From M55B174 sp964618065 (GTDB taxonomy: Bacteria > Patescibacteriota > Minisyncoccia > CAIUEV01 > JAHKAQ01): a stretch of DNA of 25,097 nt. Location: assembly GCA_964618065.1 (NCBI GenBank), contig CAZTZK010000048.1, positions 1 through 25,097 on the forward strand, read 5' to 3'. Every line of letters starts with the position of its first letter. The first letter of the stretch is position 1. Position numbers and translations under genes: made by a program. Shown piece by piece: positions 15,773 to 22,428 of the stretch. The notes under the pieces were generated by a model. The model was not told where the DNA came from. It ran no database searches and was given only the letters and a program-made list of their open reading frames with translations.

Positions 15773-17011
15773 ATGGATTTTTTATCTATTTGTAAATTCG
15801 CTAAAAACCTCTTTAAGAAAAAGGATTCTGGTGATTTAAAGAGGGAATGGAAAGCTAAAAGATCTTCTTCTAAGCATTCTCCTCTCATTGTTAAAGGAAA
15901 AGAATTTTGTGGAAGATTAAACCGTTATCAATGGAAGATAGTAACCTTTTTAAGAAAAGGAAAATTTTCTTATTTAATAACTTTTATAAAGAAAAATGCT
16001 GCTCGGGCCGGCATTCTACTCTGCGCTATTTTTGTTTCTTTTGCGAATATAAAATCCCAAAATAAAAATATTCTAGGAGAAAATTCTTTTTTAGCAGAAG
16101 ATAACTCTGTTACTCCTATCCATAAAAAAATAGAAAAATCTAATTCTTTAGCTTCAGCTCCAATTGCTGAGGCCTATGAATTAACCGAATATGAACAATA
16201 TTTGAAAGAGGAAGGCGAAAAAAACACAATAGTAAACGTCTTAACTCCAGTTTCTAATCCTACGCCGGAAGAATTTGATGTCTCTAACCAAGATGTTTTT
16301 GTTTATAAAGTTGAAGAGGGTGATACTGCCGGTTCTATTGCTCAAAAATATTCTATCACTGTTAATACTATACTTTGGGCTAATGATTTAACAGAGAATT
16401 CTATTATAAAACCGGGGGATGAAATTTTTATTCTTCCGATAACAGGTATAAAACATAAAGTAAAAAAGGGTGATTCAGTAAAAGCACTGGCTAAAGCATA
16501 CAAAGCCGACGAGAAAAAAATAATTAAATTCAATGATATTCCAGCTGATGGAGACTTGAAAATTGGAGAAGAAATAATTATTCCTGACGGAAAACAAAAA
16601 ATTCAACCTCAGTCTCAATACGCAGGTAGTCCTACCGGTGTAAATACAGTTGGCTCCGCTTCTTCACAAAATAGTGGAACTCTATCTAAAAAGATTTACC
16701 AATATCCGGCTCATCGTTTTCCCTATGGCTGGTGTACTTGGTATGTTGCTTCCAGAAAACATGTTCCTTGGGGAGGTAATGCCGGAACATGGCTTTATCA
16801 CGCTAGAGCTTATGGGGCTAGTACTGGCAAAACTCCTCAGGTGGGAGCAATTGTTGTCACAGGAGAAAGTCGTTATGGCCATGTAGCTATAGTAGAAAAA
16901 GTTAAAGGCGGTCAAATAACAGTCTCGGAGATGAATTATAGTAGTTGGGGAAAGGTTAGCAGTAGAACAATAAGTGCCAGTAGCTCTATAATTAAAGGAT
17001 ATATTTATTAA
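15773..17011 (+). CDS. LysM-CHAP cell wall hydrolase
   Basis: A 412-aa secreted or membrane-anchored peptidoglycan hydrolase. A long basic cytoplasmic N-terminus (1-74) precedes one hydrophobic segment (about 77-92). A linker follows, then two LysM domains that bind N-acetylglucosamine polymers (about 176-222, VYKVEEGDTAGSIAQKYS; and 226-272, KHKVKKGDSVKALAKAYK). After a Ser/Gln-rich spacer comes a CHAP amidase/endopeptidase domain (about 313-412) with catalytic Cys321 (PYGWCTWYVA), His370 (RYGHVAIVE) and an acidic/Asn partner in SEMNYS. All catalytic residues are intact. Its stop codon overlaps that of comM by 4 bp in convergent orientation. A role in cell separation or wall remodelling is likely. 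Confidence 0.92.
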   Translation: MDFLSICKFAKNLFKKKDSGDLKREWKAKRSSSKHSPLIVKGKEFCGRLNRYQWKIVTFLRKGKFSYLITFIKKNAARAGILLCAIFVSFANIKSQNKNILGENSFLAEDNSVTPIHKKIEKSNSLASAPIAEAYELTEYEQYLKEEGEKNTIVNVLTPVSNPTPEEFDVSNQDVFVYKVEEGDTAGSIAQKYSITVNTILWANDLTENSIIKPGDEIFILPITGIKHKVKKGDSVKALAKAYKADEKKIIKFNDIPADGDLKIGEEIIIPDGKQKIQPQSQYAGSPTGVNTVGSASSQNSGTLSKKIYQYPAHRFPYGWCTWYVASRKHVPWGGNAGTWLYHARAYGASTGKTPQVGAIVVTGESRYGHVAIVEKVKGGQITVSEMNYSSWGKVSSRTISASSSIIKGYIY

Positions 17012-18546
17012 TCCTGCAGGTTTTTCATTTGATACTGAACGGCTTCTGCGATATGTTCCCGCTTTATTTTTTCTTCGTTCTCTAAATCGGCTATAGTTCT
17101 AGCAACTTTTAAAATTCTATAATAAGATCTTGTGGATAAATAATAGGTTTCCACCGCTTTCTTAAGAAAAGAACGACTTTGATTATCTAAAATACAATAT
17201 TTTTCAACTTCTTTGGATCCCATTTCTGAATTAGTAAAAATTTTATCTTTTTCAAACCTTTCCAGTTGAATTTTTCTAGCAGCTTCAACAATTTTTCTAA
17301 TACTCTTGGACGCTCTTTCCTTTCTATTACTTTTTAATTTTTGGTATTTTACTCGTCTAATTTCAATAAAAATATCTATCCTATCAATAATAGGACCTGA
17401 CAGACGTTGCTTGTATTTAGCAATAGCAGAAGCACTACAAGTACATGCTCTGTCCGGATCATTAAGATAACCGCAAGGACAAGGATTCATAGCTCCCACC
17501 AAAATAAATTTGGCAGGAAAAACAACTGAACCGGAAGCTCTTGAAATATTAATTATGCCATCTTCTAAGGGTTGCCTTAGGCTATCTAGAGCTTTTCTTG
17601 AAAACTCTAAAATTTCATCCAAAAAGAGAACGCCCCTGTGAGCTAAAGTAATTTCTCCAGGATTAATCTTGGAACCTCCTCCAACTAAAGCAACATCTGA
17701 GGCCGTATGATGAGGAGATCTAAAAGGTTTTGTAGTAATTAAAGGCTCTTCTTTAGGCAATAAACCAGCTATAGAATAAATTTTGGTTACTTCTAATTGT
17801 TCTTCCAGTGAGAGACGAGGAAGTATTGAAGGAATAGCTCTAGCTAAAAAAGTTTTACCAGTCCCGGGAGAACCAGTAAAAAGTAGGTTGTGCCCTCCAG
17901 CAGCTATAACAAGTAAGGCTCTCTTAGCTTTTTCTTGACCTTTAATATCCGCAAAATCTACCTTGAAAAATTCTTGTTTCTTTTTTGAAATTTTCGGAAT
18001 TGATTTGAAAAAATTATTTTTTAGATACTGAGACTCTCCTTTCAAATAAGTAAAATAATCTTTTAGGGACCTTAAAGAAATTACTGTTATCCCCTTTATT
18101 AAATTTGCTTCTCTAGCATTGGCTACCGGTACAAAAATTTTATCGTATCCAGCTTCTTTAGCCGCTATGGTAATAGGTAATACTCCTTGAGTTTCTCTTA
18201 GATATCCATCTAAAGAAAGTTCTCCTAAATAAATAGATTTCTCTTTTAAAGAGGAAATTTGCTGCGTCGCCTCCAAAATAGAAATTGCAATAGCAAGATC
18301 CAAACCACAGCCAGTCTTTTTTAAATAAGAAGGAGCCAGAGAAACAGTAATTCTTCCGAAATGATAAGGTGGCTTGAATCCACTATTTTTTATAGCAGAA
18401 CCGACCCTTTCTTTAGATTCTCTAACAGCTGCATCAGGAAGACCAACTAACGTAAAATTATGCATTCCTCCGGCTTTATCAGCTTCTATTTCAATTTCCC
18501 TACAATCAAGCCCATTCAATACAAAAGATTTAACTCGAGAAAACAT
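17008..18546 (-). CDS. comM: YifB/ComM family Mg-chelatase-like AAA+ ATPase
   Basis: ComM/YifB is a hexameric helicase that promotes branch migration during natural transformation in Gram-negative bacteria. The N-terminal ChlI domain has FTLVGLPDAAVRESKERVGSA. The AAA+ core has Walker A (GSPGTGKTFLARA), Walker B (GVLFLDEILEF), the MNPCPCGYLNDPDRACTC cysteine motif and the arginine-containing PIIDRIDI, followed by the C-terminal helical domain (TRSYYRILKVARTIADLE). I chose the ATG at 18546 (512 aa) because homologues start MF/ML.KV.S; an ATG at 18567 would add seven residues. All motifs are intact. No other competence gene is nearby. It overlaps the LysM-CHAP stop codon by 4 bp and starts 48 bp after lspA. 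Confidence 0.93.
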   Translation of the reverse strand: MFSRVKSFVLNGLDCREIEIEADKAGGMHNFTLVGLPDAAVRESKERVGSAIKNSGFKPPYHFGRITVSLAPSYLKKTGCGLDLAIAISILEATQQISSLKEKSIYLGELSLDGYLRETQGVLPITIAAKEAGYDKIFVPVANAREANLIKGITVISLRSLKDYFTYLKGESQYLKNNFFKSIPKISKKKQEFFKVDFADIKGQEKAKRALLVIAAGGHNLLFTGSPGTGKTFLARAIPSILPRLSLEEQLEVTKIYSIAGLLPKEEPLITTKPFRSPHHTASDVALVGGGSKINPGEITLAHRGVLFLDEILEFSRKALDSLRQPLEDGIINISRASGSVVFPAKFILVGAMNPCPCGYLNDPDRACTCSASAIAKYKQRLSGPIIDRIDIFIEIRRVKYQKLKSNRKERASKSIRKIVEAARKIQLERFEKDKIFTNSEMGSKEVEKYCILDNQSRSFLKKAVETYYLSTRSYYRILKVARTIADLENEEKIKREHIAEAVQYQMKNLQD

Positions 18547-18593
18547 ATCTCTTTCTTTTAAAGTCATCTCCTAAATTGACAGAGTAAGTAGAG

Positions 18594-19049
18594 TTATTTT
18601 TTAGGAGACTTTTTTCTCCTTAGATTAATTATCAGATAGAAAACAGAAAGAGTTATTATAGAATCCGCAAGATTAAACACTGGCCAAATCTTAAAATCTA
18701 AATAATCAATCACACACCCATACTCTAAACGATCCAAAAAATTTGAAATAGCTGCTCCAATTATTAAACAAACAGCTATTTTTTGTTTCTTCTCTAATAG
18801 GCTCTTCCATACGAGATATATTAACAAAACAATTATAAAAAAGTTTAAAAAAATAATTAAAAAAACATTAAACTGAAAACCAAAGGCTATTCCCTTATTA
18901 CAAACAAAATTAAAAAATGGGAATAATTCCTGAATATTTTTGGCAAGATCAATATTCTGTAATAAAAACCTTTTCAAAAGCTGGTCTACTAAAAAAGAAA
19001 TTAAAACAAAACAGCCAAAATATAATAATTGGTATTTTTTTATTTTCAT
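18594..19049 (-). CDS. lspA: Lipoprotein signal peptidase (SPase II)
   Basis: LspA (151 aa) is an aspartic protease in the membrane that cleaves the signal peptide of prolipoproteins after lipid attachment. Four transmembrane helices are visible. Conserved regions are VDQLLKR in the first helix, CNKGIAFGF (50-58), ISNFLDRL with Asn103 and catalytic Asp106, YLDF, and FNLADS with Asn126, Ala128 and catalytic Asp129. Length is slightly short but complete. It lies between comM and a terminator that ends the dksA transcript, so it is probably the start of an lspA-comM unit. The presence of lspA implies lipoproteins elsewhere in the genome. Confidence 0.95.
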   Translation of the reverse strand: MKIKKYQLLYFGCFVLISFLVDQLLKRFLLQNIDLAKNIQELFPFFNFVCNKGIAFGFQFNVFLIIFLNFFIIVLLIYLVWKSLLEKKQKIAVCLIIGAAISNFLDRLEYGCVIDYLDFKIWPVFNLADSIITLSVFYLIINLRRKKSPKK

Positions 19050-19084
19050 AAATCAATTATTTATCAAACTAAAAAATTACTCAG

Positions 19085-19126
19085 AAAAAATCTTAAAAAT
19101 TAAAGCTTCCTGCAAGAAGCTTTAAT
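19085..19126 (-). terminator. Rho-independent terminator after dksA/traR
   Basis: A perfect 11-bp stem (19099-19109 with 19116-19126, 6-nt loop CTGCAA) lies 50 bp past the dksA stop. On the minus strand it is followed by TTTTAAGATTTTTT. It separates dksA from lspA. Confidence 0.75.
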
Positions 19127-19175
19127 CTGTATTTATTATATTCTGCTAGTTTATTTATTTTTAGAGAATTAGTTT

Positions 19176-19550
19176 TTAGCCAATGTTATTCTTCTTGGCA
19201 CAAGTTATACATTTGCTAGCTTGGGGGTAGGCCTTGAGTCTTTCTTCCTCAATTTCTTTTCCACAAGTTTCACAGATGCCATATTTCTTCCCTCTTTTGA
19301 TTTTATTGAGAGCAATGTTTATCTTCCTTAACTCTATTTCTAAACGCCCCTCTAGAGGAAGAGTGCTTTCATAAGCACTTACTTCTGCAGCATTGTCTTG
19401 ATCTTCTCTTCCATAATTTGGAAAAGAAGTCCTATAATTATCTTTTATCTCTTGATCTTTTTTTGCTATTTTCCCTAGCTGTTTATCAAAATTTTCTTTC
19501 CTCGCTAATAAATCCTTCTCAAGATCTTCAATTTCTTTTTTATTTAACAT
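19176..19550 (-). CDS. DksA/TraR family C4 zinc finger protein
   Basis: A 124-aa protein with an N-terminal coiled coil (about 1-40) and a C-terminal zf-dskA_traR finger: Cys93, Cys96 (CETCG), Cys114 and Cys117 (CITCAKK), with the linking helix EIEEERLKAYPQA. Proteins of this family insert into the RNA polymerase secondary channel and alter initiation; the DksA tip acidic residues are not clearly conserved, so regulation by ppGpp cannot be claimed. GREDQDNAAEVSAYES before the finger is typical of the shorter YteA/TraR-like members. It has its own promoter (19623-19651) immediately after the terminator of the structured RNA and its own terminator downstream. Confidence 0.9.
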   Translation of the reverse strand: MLNKKEIEDLEKDLLARKENFDKQLGKIAKKDQEIKDNYRTSFPNYGREDQDNAAEVSAYESTLPLEGRLEIELRKINIALNKIKRGKKYGICETCGKEIEEERLKAYPQASKCITCAKKNNIG

Positions 19551-19622
19551 AGTCTAGTTTTTACTATTTAGTTTCTTCCAGATTAAACCGAATTATTTTA
19601 TTTTTCCCATTGAACAATTTAA

Positions 19623-19651
19623 ATTCTACCAAGAATAAATTTAAAAGACAA
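19623..19651 (-). promoter_or_regulatory. Promoter of dksA/traR
   Basis: On the minus strand TTGTCT (19651-19646) and TAGAAT (19628-19623) are 17 bp apart, and TGG directly precedes the -10 as in the structured RNA promoter. The start point would be near 19616, giving a ~65-nt leader before the ATG. Confidence 0.6.
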
Positions 19652-19663
19652 ATCAAACAACAT

Positions 19664-19693
19664 AAAAATAAAAAAGCGGGGACAGATTCCCCG
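19664..19693 (-). terminator. Strong rho-independent terminator of the structured RNA
   Basis: Minus strand: CGGGGA (19693-19688) pairs with TCCCCG (19682-19677) around a 5-nt loop, then GC... gives way to TTTTTT-A-TTTTT (19675-19664). The G+C-rich stem in an A+T-rich region followed by 11 T in 12 bases is a textbook intrinsic terminator. Confidence 0.9.
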
Positions 19694-20091
19694 ATTATAT
19701 TACTTTTAGAGAACTGTCACCCGCTCAAGCTCGTTATAAAGGGTGATAAAGCACCAATCCACCAGCGTAAGGGTGACAAACGCTAGATGTAACTTCTTTT
19801 ATTTTTACGTTACATCTGGATATTCTTTATAATGAGGTTGGAACTATCAAGTTCCTTTCTTCTACCAAATAAAAATTCACAATTTTTGTTGCTCCATTTT
19901 GGATAGATTTTGCTGAAATTTTTTGTTTTTTTATTTTTTTTATTTTTGTTTTTGTTTTTTTAAAAAAATGAAACAACAATCAAAATAAATTCAGTAGAAG
20001 ATTATTAGCTACAACTTTTAAAAATATAACTAATAACCTTCTACCGAATCGGAACTGATAGCTATATTTTTAAAGTCCTTTTAACTTCAAC
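19664..20091 (-). ncRNA. Candidate structured noncoding RNA, about 430 nt, family not recognised
   Basis: The unit runs from a consensus promoter (20098-20126) to a strong terminator (19664-19693) and has no supportable ORF on either strand. Helices on the minus strand, 5' to 3', are as follows. Hairpin 1 has 17 contiguous pairs (20044-20028 with 20010-19994) including two G-U pairs; on the plus strand these would be A-C mismatches, so the fold favours minus-strand RNA. Hairpin 2 is GGAACT/AGTTCC (19855-19840). Hairpin 3 is AGATGTAAC/GTTACATCT (19817-19785). Hairpin 4 is AGCGT/ACGCT (19784-19764). The loop of hairpin 4 holds TGTCACCC, which can pair with GGGTGACA at 19722-19715 as a pseudoknot. 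A nearly pure A tract (19967-19921) divides the RNA. I do not see the conserved cores of RNase P, tmRNA, SRP or 6S RNA. Confidence 0.7.
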
Positions 20092-20097
20092 TTTTGT

Positions 20098-20126
20098 ATT
20101 ATACCACTTATCAAACAAAAAATCAA
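20098..20126 (-). promoter_or_regulatory. Strong sigma-70-type promoter of the structured RNA
   Basis: Minus strand: TTGATT (20126-20121), a 17-bp spacer, and a perfect TATAAT (20103-20098) preceded by TGG, an extended -10. Transcription should start at 20091-20092. It is the best promoter match in the window, as expected for an abundant stable RNA. Confidence 0.75.
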
Positions 20127-20276
20127 ATAGAATAAACCCGTATCCCTAAGTCCCCCTATTAATAAAGCTAGAGGAGTAATAATATTTTAAAAATTTATTT
20201 TTAGAGGCTAAAAAGATGACAAAAAAAATATTTCTGCTAAAGTTATTCTTTCAAATGATATTTTCAAGCAACAACC

Positions 20277-21680
20277 ATGTTCCAAAAAACAATCTTCTTA
20301 AAATTAAACAGAACGGCTGATTTTCTATTTTATCTTATAATCTTTCTCGTCCCTTTCCAGAAAAGATTTTTTCTCCAAGATTTCTTCACTTGTAATGAGA
20401 CAGCTTTTATTGACTATAGCAGTTTTTATGTCTCGTTCCCAGAGTTGCTTATTTTAATGCTAGTTTTCATTAAAGGAAGGTTTATATTAAACAATTTTAT
20501 TAAATTATTGTCAAATCATAAAAATACAGTAATATTCTTTTTAATAATATTATTAACCTCTTTTAATATTTTAAATTCAGCAAATATATTTCTCTCCTTT
20601 CATAAAATATTTCATTTTTTTATTTGGATATTGTTTGCCTACTTAGGAATAAATATTCTCTCAAATTCTAAAAAAATATTTTCCACAATAGCCATAATTA
20701 TCCTTTCTTCTTTATTTCAATCCTTAATAGCGATCTACCAATTTATATTTCAAAAATCATTGGGTCTGAAATTTTTAGGAGAAAGTATCTTAAGTACTAA
20801 TATTTTGGGAGTAGCTAAAATAGATTCTTCTTTTGGAAAAATAATTAGAGCTTACGGAACGGAGCCTCATCCTAACGTTTTGGGATGTTTTCTATTGTTA
20901 GGAATTATTGTTTCTATTTTTTATTTAGCTTACTTTAGCGGAAAATCAGCAGAATGTTCCACGTGGAACATTTTAGATTTGTTTTTTAAAAGAAAGAAAA
21001 ATAAATTATTAGGAATTATATTCAAAAAAGAAAAACAAATAATTATTTTAATTACTCTAATAAATATTTTGGCTCTCGTTCTTACTTTTTCGAGAACCGC
21101 TATTTTTTTATTAATATTTTTCCTCGTTATTTCTTTTTTATTAATAAAAAAGAATGAATCTTTTAAAAGAATAATTCTTTTATTGATAGGCTTTACTATT
21201 TTTTTAAATTTAATTTTTCTACCTTTATTAAAAAATAGATTTAACGAAGAAGGATCTTTTAAATATAAAAATGTTACTTTAAGAGAAATTTATTCTGATT
21301 TTGCTTTTCGTTCAATTAAAAATAATCCAATAAAGGGTATTGGAATGGGAAATTTTGTCTTTAAAATGCAAGAAAATAATACTTTTAATTTAAAAACTTG
21401 GGAATTACAGCCTGTACATAACATCTATCTTCTAGCAATAAGCGAATTGGGGATTATATTGTTCTCATTTATTTTTTTCTTATTCTTAAATTCAATATTA
21501 TTTGAAAACTCCGGATTGAATTCTAAGAATAAACTAATACTTGTTGGGTTATTTTTAATTTTAATGACAGGGCTTTGGGATCATTATCTTTATTCTTTTA
21601 GTCAGGGGATTTCTATCCTAACTGTTATTATAATAATTCTTATATCCTGTAAAAAACATCTTCAAGAAAAATTTAACTAA
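20277..21680 (+). CDS. O-antigen ligase/polymerase family membrane protein
   Basis: A 467-aa protein with about ten to twelve transmembrane helices, of the Wzy/WaaL (O-antigen ligase, Wzy_C) superfamily. These enzymes join or polymerise undecaprenyl-linked glycans on the outer side of the membrane. Recognisable parts are DFLFYLIIFLVPFQ near the N-terminus, the loop RAYGTEPHPNVLGCFLLLG, the helix LALVLTFSRTAIFLL, and the long external loop before QPVHNIYLLAISELGIILF, which contains the conserved HN. WaaL, Wzy and pilin glycosylases cannot be told apart from sequence. The coding sequence contains a 16-bp parS-like palindrome at 20955-20970. The ATG at 20277 is the first usable one in frame; no Shine-Dalgarno sequence is seen. 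Confidence 0.85.
   Translation: MFQKTIFLKLNRTADFLFYLIIFLVPFQKRFFLQDFFTCNETAFIDYSSFYVSFPELLILMLVFIKGRFILNNFIKLLSNHKNTVIFFLIILLTSFNILNSANIFLSFHKIFHFFIWILFAYLGINILSNSKKIFSTIAIIILSSLFQSLIAIYQFIFQKSLGLKFLGESILSTNILGVAKIDSSFGKIIRAYGTEPHPNVLGCFLLLGIIVSIFYLAYFSGKSAECSTWNILDLFFKRKKNKLLGIIFKKEKQIIILITLINILALVLTFSRTAIFLLIFFLVISFLLIKKNESFKRIILLLIGFTIFLNLIFLPLLKNRFNEEGSFKYKNVTLREIYSDFAFRSIKNNPIKGIGMGNFVFKMQENNTFNLKTWELQPVHNIYLLAISELGIILFSFIFFLFLNSILFENSGLNSKNKLILVGLFLILMTGLWDHYLYSFSQGISILTVIIIILISCKKHLQEKFN
20955..20970. promoter_or_regulatory. parS-like ParB binding site, copy 1 (inside a gene)
   Basis: TGTTCCACGTGGAACA, a perfect 16-bp palindrome (20 bp with the flanking AA/TT). It equals the parS sequence I recall for Pseudomonas and differs from the Bacillus consensus at only two symmetric positions. 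It lies within the O-antigen-ligase-like gene, as parS sites often lie in coding DNA. Confidence 0.8.
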
Positions 21681-22027
21681 AAAATATAATAAAATATTCT
21701 TGTTGGTTAAATTTTAATTAGTCAAAAATTTATAGTTTTAGATTAAACCAATTCTAAAATGTTCCACGTGGAACATTTTAGAATTTAATTTGACAAAATA
21801 TATTTTTTATATTTTAAAATTAAATTTATAAAATATAAAGAGTTAAACCCTTCACTCTTTTCAAAAAATATTAATCATTAAAAGTAGAAGTCGCAAAATA
21901 ATGAAGAGACAAAAGACCTGCTTTTTCTTCTAATCTTTTTGCTACTTTTTTATTTACTTATCTAAGATTTAATGCTATTTTGTCTAATAATAATACGCAA
22001 CTATTTTAAGTATTATTTAGAATCTAA
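21681..22027. other. Intergenic region between the O-antigen-ligase-like gene and yraN
   Basis: 347 bp, very A+T rich, no gene. It holds the 36-bp palindrome with the second parS-like site, a TTGACA (21790-21795) that may be the -35 for yraN (best -10 TAAAAT at 21815-21820, spacer 19), and a hairpin AAAGAGT/ACTCTTT (21837-21860) of unclear role. Confidence 0.5.
21750..21785. promoter_or_regulatory. 36-bp perfect palindrome with parS-like site, copy 2
   Basis: The core TGTTCCACGTGGAACA (21760-21775) is identical to copy 1. Here symmetry continues ten bases on each side (AATTCTAAAA / TTTTAGAATT), giving 36 bp with no mismatch. The 23 bases from 21760 to 21782 are shared with copy 1, including the right flank TTTTAGA. 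In RNA the palindrome could form an 18-bp hairpin after the upstream gene, but the lack of a T-run makes a terminator role less likely than ParB binding. Confidence 0.8.
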
Positions 22028-22396
22028 TTGGAAAATCAAAGAAAAAGAGGAAACAAAGGAGAAGATGTTGCAGTTTATTATTTGACAAAAAAAGGATATG
22101 ATGTTATTGCACGTAATTATTTAAAAAGGGAGGGAGAAATAGACATTGTTGCTCAAAAAAAGTCTGTGCTCGTTTTTGTAGAAGTAAAGTCAAGTTTTGC
22201 CAAAGAAAGAAAAGATATTCAAGAAAAACCAGAAGCAAGAATCTCCAAATCAAAAATAGAAAAAATAAAAAAAGCAGCCCTCTCTTTTATAGAAGAAAAA
22301 GGATATTCTCCCGAACAAGAATGTCGCTGTGATGTCGTTTCAATAATATTCATCGGAAGAAACATAAAGGTAAAACACATTAAGTGGGCTTTCTAA
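22028..22396 (+). CDS. YraN family (UPF0102) endonuclease-like protein
   Basis: A 122-aa protein of the UPF0102/YraN family, which has a restriction-endonuclease-like fold. Motifs are KRGNKGEDVAVYYLTKKGYDVIARNY at the N-terminus, GEIDIVAQ (the metal-binding Asp), and LVFVEVKS (the Glu-x-Lys catalytic pair), then the C-terminal CRCDVVSI. The physiological role is not established. The start is TTG (22028); no ATG precedes it in frame before a stop, and the next internal methionine is too late to keep the N-terminal motif. It lies 32 bp upstream of the nucleotidyltransferase gene, so the two are likely co-transcribed. Confidence 0.92.
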   Translation: MENQRKRGNKGEDVAVYYLTKKGYDVIARNYLKREGEIDIVAQKKSVLVFVEVKSSFAKERKDIQEKPEARISKSKIEKIKKAALSFIEEKGYSPEQECRCDVVSIIFIGRNIKVKHIKWAF

Positions 22397-22428
22397 AAAG
22401 AAGATAAGGAATTTATTTTTCAAAAAAT

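Noticed and set aside
17131..17139. Perfect DnaA box (TGTGGATAA) in comM
   Set aside because: One isolated 9-mer in coding sequence is close to chance expectation for 25 kb of A+T-rich DNA; no cluster or dnaA gene is present.
18862..18877. Third partial match (ATTAAACTGAAAAC) to the 61-bp repeat inside lspA
   Set aside because: Only about 14 A+T-rich bases match, within conserved coding sequence, so chance is the better explanation.
20216..20319. Short frame MTKKIFLLKLFFQMIF... overlapping the start of the O-antigen-ligase-like gene
   Set aside because: It is in another frame, about 34 codons long, and its Lys/Phe/Leu content follows from A+T richness; a leader peptide cannot be supported.
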